64,000 nt of DNA, taken from assembly GCA_013399695.1 (NCBI GenBank), contig VXAU01001352.1:1170799-1234798 (forward strand), given 5' to 3'. The DNA is from Formicarius rufipectus (lineage: Eukaryota; Chordata; Aves; Passeriformes; Formicariidae). Numbering within the stretch: the stretch's first letter is position 1; the number at the start of each line of letters is the position of its first letter. Under the pieces are notes generated by a model that made no database searches, was not told the origin of the DNA, and saw only the letters and a program-made list of their open reading frames with translations. Positions 1 to 10,329 of this stretch are shown here, in pieces. Both the position numbers and the translations under genes were made by a program.

Positions 1-1832
1 GAGCTAGCAGCACTAGAAAATACCCCTCATTTCCAAGTGTTTCCAAGAGCTTTGTTATTCAGAATAATCTTTTTTTTTTTGGGGGGGGGGGAAGAAAAAT
101 ATATGTCTTGTGCAATATGCTCTCAGTATCACTCATGAAAAATCCTGTTGCTGTATTATGGAGTCTACTTAAAGTATGCTTCATGCAACATAGCTACTGT
201 AAAACACAATGGTATGAACTTGAGAATATTTTGAGAGTAATCCAGAATACATAAATTGAAATAAAGACTGTAAATGTTTGACTATATTTATTGGTGTGCA
301 TTTGATTCCAGTAATAATGCTGGATCTGAGTGAACAATTCCTGGTAAGTGATTTATTCAACACATTTTACTGCTACTCCTGCTTCAGAGCAGCCCTGACC
401 AAAAGCAAACAAAGCACCCTGTTGGCACTAATGCAGTGTTTTCCACCCTCAGGGCACAGGAAAAATAATAATTTCCATGAGATTGATGTTATAGATATGG
501 TACAGTAGTACTGACTGACACTGAAGGTTTCATTGTACCTGGCAATGTACCTTGATATATAAATGTGAAGACTTTTATAAATGGACCAAGCAGACAAAGA
601 TCATTGATAAGGTACCTCATCAGCACTGGCTTGGAGAACAGCTGCTCTCATCTGCTTTCCAGAGGGAGTCAAGCTAGAGTGAAAAATAAAGTGCCTTGTC
701 GGAGGTGGCACAGACTGTCTAGTGGTATCCTTATGCTTTACTGCTACCCATGGTTGGAATGAGAGGCAGGAGCAATATCAGAAAAACACCAGAAGGATCA
801 AAAAGAGCAATTTTAGGCAAGTGGGCAGAGAGCACAAATAAGGCAGAAGTGGGATACATGAAGAAGTGGGGATTATCATGGAAGTGTGAGAAAAGTTCTC
901 CAAGTATTAGAAAAGCCAAAGCAGGATTTGAAGAGAAGAACATGATTAGATGGGTGTGGAAGAAGGGTGATTTTTTTTTTTTTCTTTTCTGTTTTAGCAG
1001 CATAATTGGTACTATTGATGGAGAAGGAATTAATAGTGGTTAGTCTTGGCAGAATACAACACCAGGAATGGCAGTAGTTTGCAAAGAAAATGTTTAGAAG
1101 AAAGATTTTTGGACCTAAACAGACATCAAGGGAAGAACACAAAATTTACAAGTCCCATGTCTGGAAATGACAAAGATTTCCTTTAAAACTTACTGTACAG
1201 AAAAGAAGTTGTAGAAGGCAATCAGACTAATGGTTTTGAGCAGCCTAGTGAATGATCAGCAGGATCACTGCTGCCATTTGTCCAGAGATCAAAATGGGAA
1301 TTTCAGATCAATAGTTTAGCTGCCTTTCCTAATGAAAAATATAATTACATTTGCTTAATAGTTCTGGAGGACCTCAGCATGACTTGTAGCTGAAGTATTG
1401 AGCCTTTGCAAAAGGAAGTTGTGTTGCTCTCATGCACTAGCAGTGTGTGCAACAGCAGGACCATGTAATGAGGGTGTATCTCTGCAGGAGCTGCTAACCC
1501 AGGTGTTGCCTGAAATTCTGTGGAAAAAATCTTTCCAAGACAACCTTGTCTGGGTAAGGTGGAGAGGAGTCCTTTACTTGCAGGGGTTTATAGGCACAAA
1601 GCATAGAAAGCATACAGAGAGACATGAGCCCTTCCCTCAACACTGCCCTCGTATTCTTCCTGCAGGACTTGAGGTTCTTCATGGCTCACCAAGGAGGCAA
1701 GGGGAGAGCTCCCCCCTAGTGCAGGGATGTGCTGGAGATGAGCCAAAGAGCACCAGACCTGCTGAGCTTTTACCAATCTCATAACATACTTAATTCCTCT
1801 GTCTAAAGGTTACATCCAATCTAATAACTGCC
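1..1832. other. Non-coding DNA, no gene seen
   Basis: I see no exon, RNA gene or recognisable repeat copy here. The composition is ordinary AT-leaning vertebrate DNA. It contains a T11 run directly followed by a G11 run (70-91) and a T-rich tract at 971-984 leading to a splice-acceptor-like TTTTAG near 997. The sequence after that acceptor meets stops quickly in two frames and within 15 codons in the third, so it does not support an exon. An open frame of 128 codons (1398-1784, plus) has no recognisable domain. Confidence 0.7.
70..91. repeat. T11-G11 homopolymer junction
   Basis: Eleven T are followed immediately by eleven G. The complementary strand is C11A11. Runs like this are hard to sequence, so the exact lengths are uncertain. 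Confidence 0.9.
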
Positions 1833-2584
1833 CATCCCCCGATCTGCCCCCCAACTCACCATCTCTGAACCTGAGTCAGAGGTCTCAGGACCCTTTGTAC
1901 TTCATCTTCACATTACATCTTCTTTTTGGTGTTTCTCCAAGGTTTCTGGGCCTCCTTTCTTGTTTTGACTGAAATGATATCTTATTATCCTGGTTTTGGT
2001 ACACGAGTTTCAGGCAAGATGTTTTAGTTATTTTCTTCCCCATGACACAGATCCAGGAATGTGTCACAGAGGTTAGAAGCTGTCAGAATGTACTTCAGAA
2101 TGCAAGAAACTATATAGCTATACAAAAATATACAATGAAATCCTGAGGTGACACAGGAATGCAGCTGACTCTCCACAGTCAGTCAACTTTGGGGCTTTTA
2201 AGGAAAGAGAATGGGAAATATGGCACTTAAAACATGTAGGCAAAAATATATGTTGTACTGAGAATATATGCATGCTGTGTAGAGGCCACTGGACTGCTCC
2301 ACCTGCTTCCTCCTGGTGGATGTTGAGGCATCCAAGTGCAACACAGGAGAACTTTACACCACCAGGCACGCACAGAGAGCCACAAAACCATGATGTGATG
2401 CAGCTTGTAAGGGGACCCCTCAGCAGTCATCACCTGACAAGGGCTGCAGTTTGAGATTAGCAGGGTCACCTGAGTGGGGTGGGCTTGAGTGGTGCAACAG
2501 CCTTGTGACACATTTGTGCAGTTAAAACAGCACCTCGGTGACAATGCACATAAATTTTAATCGGCTCACTTCATCTGGGCAAGG
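1833..2584. repeat. 752-bp duplicated block, copy A (likely assembly duplicate)
   Basis: This block is repeated at 2810-3561 with a constant offset of 977 bp. All stretches I compared are identical, including every small open frame in both copies. Copy A stops four bases into a run (AAGG) that continues uninterrupted in copy B, and is then followed by a single N. Identity with no divergence and ends that fall exactly at Ns point to redundant contigs placed side by side, not a biological tandem duplication. The block itself shows no gene. Confidence 0.9.
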
Positions 2585-2585
2585 N
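2585..2585. other. Single-N contig join
   Basis: One undetermined base separates the end of duplicated block A from the small misplaced fragment 2586-2808. A lone N between unrelated sequences is typical of a scaffolder placeholder. Confidence 0.85.
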
Positions 2586-2808
2586 CGGGCCGTGGCTGGG
2601 CCAGCAGAGCTGGCTGCTCACAGCACAGCTGCATTTTCTCAAGACCTGCTTCGTTCTTGAGAACCGGAAAATGTCCTTTTGAGCCCTGGGCTGATACGCT
2701 GTACCATCTTTTGTGCAGCTGTAATTTTGACAGGGGGAGCCAATTGGAACTTCTGTAATCCTCAGCCCCAGACACCTCCAACGCCTGAGACTCTGTGTGT
2801 GTGTGTGT
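2586..2808. other. Misplaced 223-bp contig fragment
   Basis: The last 175 bp (2634-2808) match 3905-4079 at an offset of 1271 bp and end inside a (TG)n run. The first 48 bp (2586-2633) are found nowhere else in the window. The 3905 copy starts right after the 86-N gap, so these 48 bp probably belong inside that gap, at its right edge. The fragment carries no gene. Confidence 0.85.
2794..2808. repeat. (TG)n microsatellite, truncated copy
   Basis: About seven TG units end at a single N (2809). The same microsatellite is complete at 4064-4083. The contig probably broke because the assembler could not read through the repeat. Confidence 0.9.
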
Positions 2809-2809
2809 N
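2809..2809. other. Single-N contig join
   Basis: This N sits between the (TG)n end of the misplaced fragment and the first base of duplicated block B. Confidence 0.85.
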
Positions 2810-3561
2810 CATCCCCCGATCTGCCCCCCAACTCACCATCTCTGAACCTGAGTCAGAGGTCTCAGGACCCTTTGTACTTCATCTTCACATTACATCTTCT
2901 TTTTGGTGTTTCTCCAAGGTTTCTGGGCCTCCTTTCTTGTTTTGACTGAAATGATATCTTATTATCCTGGTTTTGGTACACGAGTTTCAGGCAAGATGTT
3001 TTAGTTATTTTCTTCCCCATGACACAGATCCAGGAATGTGTCACAGAGGTTAGAAGCTGTCAGAATGTACTTCAGAATGCAAGAAACTATATAGCTATAC
3101 AAAAATATACAATGAAATCCTGAGGTGACACAGGAATGCAGCTGACTCTCCACAGTCAGTCAACTTTGGGGCTTTTAAGGAAAGAGAATGGGAAATATGG
3201 CACTTAAAACATGTAGGCAAAAATATATGTTGTACTGAGAATATATGCATGCTGTGTAGAGGCCACTGGACTGCTCCACCTGCTTCCTCCTGGTGGATGT
3301 TGAGGCATCCAAGTGCAACACAGGAGAACTTTACACCACCAGGCACGCACAGAGAGCCACAAAACCATGATGTGATGCAGCTTGTAAGGGGACCCCTCAG
3401 CAGTCATCACCTGACAAGGGCTGCAGTTTGAGATTAGCAGGGTCACCTGAGTGGGGTGGGCTTGAGTGGTGCAACAGCCTTGTGACACATTTGTGCAGTT
3501 AAAACAGCACCTCGGTGACAATGCACATAAATTTTAATCGGCTCACTTCATCTGGGCAAGG
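2810..3561. repeat. 752-bp duplicated block, copy B (probably the genuine copy)
   Basis: The sequence matches 1833-2584. Copy B runs on without a break into unique sequence (3562-3818), while copy A runs without a break into unique sequence on its left. The two copies therefore look like one locus assembled twice. No exon or known transposon was recognised in it. Confidence 0.85.
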
Positions 3562-3818
3562 GACAAAGATAACATGCTGAAAAGAGAGGGGGAGCGAGGC
3601 AGGGCAAGGGAGCAAGAACTCTCTTTGCTGGAATAGCTATTAAATTTCAAGTCTTGAGAGAAGCGTGAAAACTAAGAAAACATATTACAAGAAGTCACAA
3701 AGGGTATGCCCTGGCAGTAAATCATCCCTCAGGGACAAATGCACAGGGGGAGGTGTTCTTTAATTGTGTCCTTTAGCAGGTTGGCATCCCTACTAATTTG
3801 TCTGAGGGCAGGGGTGGT
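3562..3818. other. Unique non-coding segment before the gap
   Basis: This is purine-rich at its start (G and A runs around 3578-3615) and otherwise unremarkable. It ends abruptly at the N gap. Confidence 0.7.
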
Positions 3819-3904
3819 NNNNNNNNNNNNNNNNNNNNNNNNNNNNNNNNNNNNNNNNNNNNNNNNNNNNNNNNNNNNNNNNNNNNNNNNNNNNNNNNNN
3901 NNNN
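3819..3904. other. Assembly gap, 86 N
   Basis: This is a run of undetermined bases. Part of the missing sequence is probably present in the window at 2586-2633. Any open reading frame that spans this gap is meaningless. Confidence 0.98.
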
Positions 3905-4063
3905 TTTTCTCAAGACCTGCTTCGTTCTTGAGAACCGGAAAATGTCCTTTTGAGCCCTGGGCTGATACGCTGTACCATCTTTTGTGCAGCTGTAATTTTG
4001 ACAGGGGGAGCCAATTGGAACTTCTGTAATCCTCAGCCCCAGACACCTCCAACGCCTGAGACT

Positions 4064-4083
4064 CTGTGTGTGTGTGTGTGTGT
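4064..4083. repeat. (TG)n microsatellite, full copy
   Basis: About ten TG units are followed by a T-rich stretch. It corresponds to the truncated run at 2794-2808. Confidence 0.9.
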
Positions 4084-4990
4084 TGATTTTTTTGTTGTTT
4101 TTCTTTTTTTTTCCAAAGGTTTTTCAGCTGTGCTCTTGAGAAAGTCACTCCATCCAAAGAAAAGGGAGGGAAGGGGGGAGAAAAAAACATCTGTCTGACT
4201 TTGTCCAGGAGATTGTTTCTATAGCTGTAACATTTTGAAAAGCAGGGAGGGGGGGGAAGTTATTTTTCCGAGCCTGACTACCCATATTTTTCATTTTTTT
4301 ATATCCTCCTCTGTGATGGACATCATTTCCTGCCCCTCCTTTCTTTCAACCTCTGTTGGGGAAAAAAAAAATAAAAGGAGGGGGGGAAATAAACCCAAGA
4401 AACGGACTGAAACTTAGAATTGCACAATGATCTTAAATTTTCCCAAGACTTATATTTTGGGAGGGAGCTGTTTTATGAATGGATATAAGGCTGACACATG
4501 AAACGCGTGGGATCCGTCTGAGTGCCTTGTCTGGGTCAGCTGTGACATCTGGCTCTTATGAATCTGGCGTGCTGTGACTCACTAATACACAAATAGTAAT
4601 CCCTGATAGTATCCACTCGTGGTGCTGTGCGGGTGCTGGGACAAACAACCCCGAGGGCCAGGGAACAGCCCGAGGTCTGGCCCCTGGGGCAGCTGTGTGG
4701 GTTTTGGGGTGGGGTGGGGGATCAGCGGGCTCACCCCGTTGCCTCAGTGGTGTGGGAGCTCCCTGTGGTGCTGCTGGGCATGGGGGAGATCTCAGCTCAC
4801 GAGTCCATGGGTTTCCCTTCATGTTTGCTGCAGGGGACTTCTCCACGGACACCCCCTTGTCGTGGGGGAGAAGCTTGTGTGCCCTTACAAGGTTGTGAGC
4901 TGTGCTGGTGGTGGTTTGTGCCTCCGGTAGGGTCTCCCATACTGGTCAGGTCTTAACTGAAGGGTCAGACAAAGTGTGTCCTCGGGCAGG
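4084..4990. other. Non-coding DNA with purine/pyrimidine tracts
   Basis: T-rich then G/A-rich tracts occupy 4084-4410, including G8 near 4249 and G7 near 4380. From about 4620 the sequence becomes GC-richer. A TGCTGTGACTCAC motif (4570-4582) resembles a half MARE/AP-1 type bZIP site, but a single site of this kind is expected often by chance. Several overlapping open frames of about 100 codons (4556-4956, both strands) follow from the GC content and show no domain. Confidence 0.55.
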
Positions 4991-5220
4991 ATGGGCTCGT
5001 CAGCCACCCGGCAACCATCCTAGGAGAAGGGCAACTCTAACTCCAAACCCGGGCAGGTGGAGCTCGTTTAGCCCTGTAAGGCCATCCATCTAAGAGAAGG
5101 ATACTCTAACCAAACCTACATCCTGAGGACCTCGCTGTCACCGTCCAAGCTTGCTGGGCCCTGGCAGATGAACCTCAGGAGTAAAGGGTGGGGCCAGTTC
5201 TGCGCATGCTACGCCTCACC
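4991..5220. repeat. Internally repeated segment, possible dispersed repeat
   Basis: Two related motifs lie about 70 bp apart. Each has CCATCC, then TAGGAGAAGG or TAAGAGAAGG, then ACTCTAAC and CAAACC (about 5015-5050 and 5082-5116). The second part runs on as a GC-rich, CpG-containing stretch to about 5220. The style resembles avian LTR or other dispersed repeat sequence, but I cannot assign it to a family. The boundaries are estimates. Confidence 0.35.
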
Positions 5221-7550
5221 TAAAAAAATCCAAAAAATCCACTGTGCAGGCTTGAGGGATTCACCCACATTTGCACGATGATGATGCTGCATGGGAGAGC
5301 CCGAGCTGGTGTGTGCCCAGGGGGTGCTGGAGAGTGTGGCTTGTAGCAAGGGTCTTCTGTGATGTTTACTGTCTCCCAACCTCCATTAGCTGCCATGAGG
5401 TTTGGTATCAGAGGGGGTTTTGTGCAAGACCTTGATCTGTGTGGCACTGGCAAAACGTGGTCATGGCAGAGGAAAATATGTGGAATAACGTAACCATCCT
5501 GGTGCCTGTGACGGTGCCTAGGCTGGCTTAAAGAATCTGTTCTGGTGTGTTGAGGCTCTCCGTGTTGTGATATGGTTCAGGACAAACTACAGCTAGAAAT
5601 GCAGCAAGGAGTTGATGAGAGAGGAGTTCACCTCATTTAGCAACAGATTTTATATTTTTTTTTCTAACATGTTCCTGAAATTAAGGGACTCATGAATTCA
5701 GGGTAGTTCCAAAGGTGAGGCAAAAGCATGTATAGAGTCTGGCTTGTGTTTCCTGCACCTCCTTTAGCTGGAGGGGTCTCTTTAGGTGTGGGGCTCTGGT
5801 CTTATACCTTTGGCTCTTTGGCTGTAGAAAGCTTGATAACTGGTTTTCTGAAGTGCTGCATAACTAATTTATTACATCAGTTCTTAAAATTTGCTATCTT
5901 AAAGGAGACTGAAAATGGACTAACTACATACACCAGGTGATGGTGGTGAGGGCAAGTGGTGATGTGCCAAGAGACCCTGATGATCCTCACCCATTCTGGA
6001 TGACAGGAATATCCTGCACGAGCTCAGGGGATAGGCACAACAAGACAATTTAATCCCTAGTGGCAGAAAAATGGTGATGAGAATTACTTCACTTACACAG
6101 GGAGGAATTTCAAAAGGATCAGCAGTGTCAGGTCCTCTCTTCCCATACCTATTGTGGGAATAATATATGCACTACAAAGTCAGACATCCACATTTTTAAG
6201 GTGTTTCAGTGTTACTGCTTGCCCTTGCCCATTTGTTACCCTGAACATTGATCTGAGCTTGTGGAAGATGAGGAATTTTGGCTTTGAACCCACTCTGGAG
6301 GCAGTATTACCATTCTTTGGTGGCCACAAGTGTAACCCCAGATCTGCCAGGGCTCCTCAGGGACTGCATTCTCATTCTCTCCTGAGGTCTGTGGGGAGCT
6401 CTGAGTCCCACATAGCTGCCTGGAGCCCCCATATCCTCTCCTCTCCTCGCTCCTCAAGTACACTGCAAGGTAAAGGAGTCAGCTGTGCTGCAACAGTGCA
6501 TATTTTTTCTGTCATTTTTGTTGTAGCAAGTGAGGATTATTTGTGGATTACAGCTATCTGGGGAAAACTCTGCTCTAAGTCATTTTTATATGAGGAGGGA
6601 TAGGCAGTTGGGGTTTTTCTGCCTGTGGCTAGAGTTCACACATTGTCTCTGCAAAGTTTTAGAGTGGAGAGAAGGCAGTGATTTATTAGTGGGTTGGTGT
6701 TATAGCACCACCTAAGATGCCTGGCAATAGGTGGAGGCTCCTGCAGCCCTGTGTGTTGGCTGTGCAGGCACCCAACAAAGTGCAGCACTGAAAAGCTGAT
6801 AGTTCAAATGCAAGACAAGTCTTACACTTCAAGGGGATGAGTGATAAATTTTGAAACAGCAGAAGAAATGTGTTTCAGAAGCTTTTTTGTTGTTGTTTTG
6901 TTTCCTTGAAATTTCCTCACACATGAACAAAATCAAGCCAGAAGAGCCAAGAAACCTGTAATGGATGAAATGTTTTACACATATGTGATGGAAAACTCTG
7001 CTCTGCTAAGTCAAAAAGCAGCTTCTGAAGAACTTAATGTGGCTAGAAAGTCACAGGTGCCTGACCCTTCTGGCCCTGTTACCTCACTGCTGCAAATGCT
7101 TGGACTTCTTTCACCACTTTTTCAAACCTGCCATATGGGGAGATCATATTCTGCTAACCCGAATCTTCCAGAACACTTTGCAGGACCTTGTGCCAGAGAA
7201 GATTCCCCACATCTCACCCTTTTATCCTCACACAGGAGCATTAGCAAACTAAATATCTCTCATTTCAACTTCCTCCCAGCCCCACTTTTTTGGCTCAGGG
7301 ATTATATCTCTTTTCAGCAGCTGTTTTTCAGCTGACATTTAAACTCAGTTCATATCCTTAAGGTTGATTTCTAATGTTTCCTTGGGAAGGAAAAAAGAGA
7401 ACGTGCACACACACATACAGACACACATCTTCACCACACGAATTCTTTGTTGAACCCAAATAATTCTGAGTGCACGGTTAATACCCGCTTTTGGGGACTG
7501 CTGGCACCTCAAGCTCATGTTTATGTTGGGTAACAAACCTTTCACCAGAG
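5221..7550. other. Non-coding DNA, no gene seen
   Basis: No repeat copy or exon was recognised. Open frames at 6154-6603 (149 codons) and 6961-7335 (124 codons) have no domain, no family resemblance and no splice or promoter context. I read them as chance. Confidence 0.6.
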
Positions 7551-7635
7551 AAATACCTAGCTCATGGGACCAATAACAGGCTCTACATGAAGCTTTTGCA
7601 CCTCTAAGATGCTGGTTCAAATCCAGCTCAGGTCT
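7551..7635 (+). repeat. Ancient tRNA-derived SINE trace (A box and B box)
   Basis: An A-box-like TAGCTCATGGGA (7558-7569) is followed 44 nt later by a good B box, GGTTCAAATCC (7614-7624). That spacing suits a tRNA-type internal RNA polymerase III promoter. The segment does not fold into a convincing tRNA cloverleaf with paired acceptor ends, so it is not called as a tRNA gene. It is most simply an old SINE head. Family unassigned. Confidence 0.45.
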
Positions 7636-7721
7636 GTTGTGACTGTAAAAGTTTATTACCATGTGATAGCTGTTTGGTGGTCCTCAACCAGCAAACAGGT
7701 GTCCGGCTCATAAAAGGCAGC

Positions 7722-7902
7722 AGAGGAAGAGCACTGTGGTTAAAGTGCTGGGCTGAAGCACCAGATTTCTTGGTCTCCTTCCCAGTTCTGCCACAGATTG
7801 TATAGCCATAGGCAAGTCCTCTGTAAATGGTGATAATATCCAGGCTCCTCATGGGAACATTGTGAGGATATGTTCATTAATATCGCTGAGATGCTCGGAT
7901 GC
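7722..7902 (+). repeat. MIR-type CORE-SINE, degenerate
   Basis: The order of motifs follows the MIR consensus. GTGGTTAAAG comes near the start, then TTCTGCCAC (7786-7794), then AGGCAAGTC (7810-7818), then CTGTAAATGGTGATAATA (7821-7838), then CATTGTGAGGAT (7858-7869). The tail TGAGATGCTCGGATG (7887-7901) resembles the L2/L3 LINE-type tail by which MIR was mobilised. MIR elements were amplified in early amniotes, so a copy still readable in a bird has either drifted slowly or been constrained. Confidence 0.7.
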
Positions 7903-8014
7903 GTTGGGAACGAGGAGCTTGGTAGAACTAGAAAAGCAGCTCTTGTCTATTGGCAACGCCAGGGAGAGGCTGGGAGATGGATGGGTGTAATAAATGGTCT
8001 GCAAATGAGCTGTA

Positions 8015-8041
8015 CGCTCATAAATGAGCGCTAAGCGCTCA
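8015..8041. other. Overlapping palindromes (two alternative hairpins)
   Basis: CGCTCAT/ATGAGCG (8015-8021 and 8024-8030) forms a perfect 7-bp inverted repeat around AA. GAGCGCT/AGCGCTC (8026-8032 and 8034-8040) forms a second one around a single A. They share 8026-8030, so they are mutually exclusive. CGCTCA also recurs directly (8015-8020 and 8036-8041). The loops are too short for an RNA hairpin, so dimeric protein binding is the more natural reading. Confidence 0.6.
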
Positions 8042-8069
8042 GCGCCTGGACAGAACATCTCCAAATGGG

Positions 8070-9125
8070 AGATGAATTACTACCCCTTTGTGACTTTTCC
8101 TGTGGATATACAAATAGGAAACTGATGGTAGAGGTTATGTGCAGTTTCTAAAGGGAGGTAATGCTTGGTACAAATGCTCTGAGTCCCATGGCCAGCGATA
8201 GGCAGGATAGATCAGCCCTCAGCCCTGTTATTTTGGTATAGCTCTGCAAATAATAATCTTGGCTGCTGCCTATATTAAGGAGTAAACCCTTCAGTTTTTT
8301 TGGATGACACGGCCCCATGCCCAAGGTGCTGCCTGGAAAAGGTCCTTCTCCACGGTTTTGAGGACTAGACCTTTGCTTTCACCTGAGCTCTGCATAAGGA
8401 GGACTAGGATGGGACCTACCTACTCAGGAGCCACCTGAGTCACGTTTCTTCTGCTTCCTCCAGGCAGGAAAGAAGGGGACAGGGTTGACAACCTGCAGGG
8501 CACCACAGTGTTCCTGCTCTTTAGGGCAGGAGGGAGTAAAAGCCAGTATTACCTCCCTCTCTCCAAACTGGTGCTTCCCCCTGCCATGTCCAGGCCCCTG
8601 TTAAAGTATAAACATATTTATGGTAAGAAGGAGTAAGGAGGGAGTAGGCTCCTGCTGCCAGGAATTTTGCCATGGAAGAGATGTGTTCCATAGAGGATGG
8701 GGTATTGGGGATGTCCTTGGAGCATTTGGGGGATGCAGAAGGTATTTTTTTTTTGAAGCATGGCTTACTTTGTTAAACCTTTAAATCATAAACCTCAGTT
8801 GCTTTGTAATGTCCCATCCCTACCAACCTCTAAGCACCTGGGAACGAGTTTGTTTCTGCTGGTGGTCCCGGTGAAGTTAATGAAGGGATCCATGTGAGTA
8901 AAAAGTAGGTATGTTTACAGAGTTGGTCTCTGAGCTCATTCTGCCTCCTCTTACAGTGGTTTGGAAGCCTTTCCTTATCTTGTTTTATCTCAAGCATTTT
9001 GCTAAAGGTACACTGAATGGTTGGGAGGGGTTTTTTTGGGTTTTTTTTGTGGCAGCAGAAGAGCAAACGTTGTGGTTTGACATTTGAGAGCCAAAGGAGC
9101 TAATTATTGTTACCCAAATTAGGTT
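8070..9125. other. Non-coding DNA, no gene seen
   Basis: The sequence is mixed, with short T runs at about 8740-8755 and 9030-9050. No exon or repeat copy was recognised. Confidence 0.6.
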
Positions 9126-9129
9126 TGGT

Positions 9130-9405
9130 CAGGAGTGAGCAGGGAGCGCGGAGGAGGGAGCGCTCCGTTTACATCAGCGAGCAGGCAGCGAAGTCGTTCC
9201 ATTGATTCACCGGGGCGGCTCCACCCGGTGCCATCAGCAAAACCCTGTACTGCAACCCGAGCTCCCGAGCTGAGAGCCCTCCTGCCGTGCCTGGGAGTTG
9301 CTGAGTTACTTCTGCACTCTCCCCAGCTTCCCAGAGTACCTGCTCCGCAGCGTTTGCAAAGCCTCCGACTGGCACAAGTGCACCTCAGCGAGCTGGAGGG
9401 CTGAC
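9130..9405. promoter_or_regulatory. CpG-rich segment, candidate small CpG island
   Basis: I count about 17 CpG dinucleotides in roughly 275 bp with G+C near 60 percent, giving an observed/expected ratio around 0.7. The surrounding several kilobases are CpG-poor. GCGCGG and GCGCTCCG motifs sit at the left end. No clear TATA box, initiator or attached exon can be identified. Open frames on both strands through the segment follow from its GC content. It lies about 25 bp from the start of a retroviral LTR, so transcription could arise from either. Confidence 0.4.
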
Positions 9406-9430
9406 TTTCTCTTAGGTTCTCTTTAGGCAA

Positions 9431-9805
9431 TGTTGAGTCGCTTTAGGTTGAGAGTATATTTTGCCTCAGAATCTCAGGATGGAGGTTCACATGTCACAGT
9501 CAGAGTTGGTCACATGACAAAGTTTCTTCCAAAACAGAATCCTTTCTTGAACAGAAGACTGCGATTTATATACATTTTCTCACTTACACATGTCAGTGAC
9601 CCATTGGCCTTCAGTAACATAAATAATTCTCAATTGGACATTGCTAGTGTGCATGTTAAACAACCACGACTGAGCACTTTATACAGGAAACCCATTCTGT
9701 GTCACCATCTTCCTGTTCCGTGCTCGACACCTGACTGCAATAATATAGATCCTCTTCAATTCCAACTGTTTTACAAAGACCCCAGTCCAGCTGGGCCCCC
9801 CCACA
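9431..9805 (-). mobile_element. Endogenous retrovirus 3' LTR
   Basis: On the minus strand the segment begins TGTGG next to a purine run and ends CAACA. On the plus strand it therefore reads TGTTGAG to CCACA, which are imperfect TG...CA ends. A TATAAA-like sequence lies within it. The assignment rests on position: integrase sequence, then about 200 bp, then a polypurine tract, then this 375-bp segment. There is no matching 5' LTR in the window. Confidence 0.6.
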
Positions 9806-9816
9806 ATTCCCCCTGT
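9806..9816 (-). other. Polypurine tract of the ERV
   Basis: On the minus strand ACAGGGGGAAT sits immediately upstream of the LTR start. This is where a retrovirus primes plus-strand DNA synthesis, so the position fixes the LTR boundary. Confidence 0.6.
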
Positions 9817-10011
9817 CTTGTATTTAAAAATATTGACAGTGTCATCTAATGCAGGGCCCTTGCACCAGAGATACAAATTCTGGCAATATTGATAATACAA
9901 AGCAACTATACTAACAAACAAGTAACTACACTAACAGTCAGAGCCAACAGTCCATCATTCAGTGACTTTCTTTCTTCTCCTGGATGCTGGGTATATCCAT
10001 GAATGAACTCT

Positions 10012-10320
10012 TTATGTTACTCGTGCACGCATATCACCCAACACAGGTCGAACACAGCGAGCAGGTATCCATCGAGGGCCTTCATCTGTAGAAACACAAG
10101 CATACCCTCTACCCCATGTTAATAGATCACAAGGATTGGACCACTGACCCATTTGTAAATCTTTCACTCTGACCTTCACCCCAGGGGAAACAGGTGTGGA
10201 TTTATGTAAGGACCCAAAGTTCCGGACCATGGGTGGGTCCTGCTGGTCCTCTGCGATGTTCACAAAATTGAGCACATAGGTAGCCTTAGCCAGACGGGCC
10301 TCAGGAGTTTCTCCTGACAT
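10012..10320 (-). pseudogene. ERV pol remnant, integrase C-terminal domain
   Basis: An open frame of 102 codons encodes the C-terminal DNA-binding end of a retroviral integrase of the beta-retrovirus-like (class II, ERVK-type) group. The diagnostic stretch is DLLTWGRGYACVSTDEGPRWIP, given here only as key residues: a WGRGYACV core followed by RW-P and a VRP motif about residues 65-92. An ALN/VLNFVN-like helix precedes it (about residues 15-21). The N-terminal zinc-binding and catalytic core domains are missing because a stop lies directly upstream, near 10321. The frame stops about 195 bp before the polypurine tract, which leaves no room for env. This is a 5'-truncated, non-functional fragment. 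Confidence 0.75.
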
Positions 10321-10329
10321 TCACACTTA

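Noticed and set aside
1398..1784. 128-codon open frame, plus strand
   Set aside because: No recognisable domain and no supporting signals.
3729..4190. 153-codon open frame, minus strand
   Set aside because: It runs through the 86-N gap and so is an artefact.
4570..4582. bZIP (MARE/AP-1-like) binding site
   Set aside because: A single imperfect site with no clustering or conservation information.
6154..6603. 149-codon open frame, plus strand
   Set aside because: No family resemblance, no splice sites or promoter. Length is within what chance allows in 64 kb.
7551..7635. A functional tRNA gene
   Set aside because: A and B boxes are present, but the acceptor and other stems do not pair and no T-run terminator follows at the right distance.
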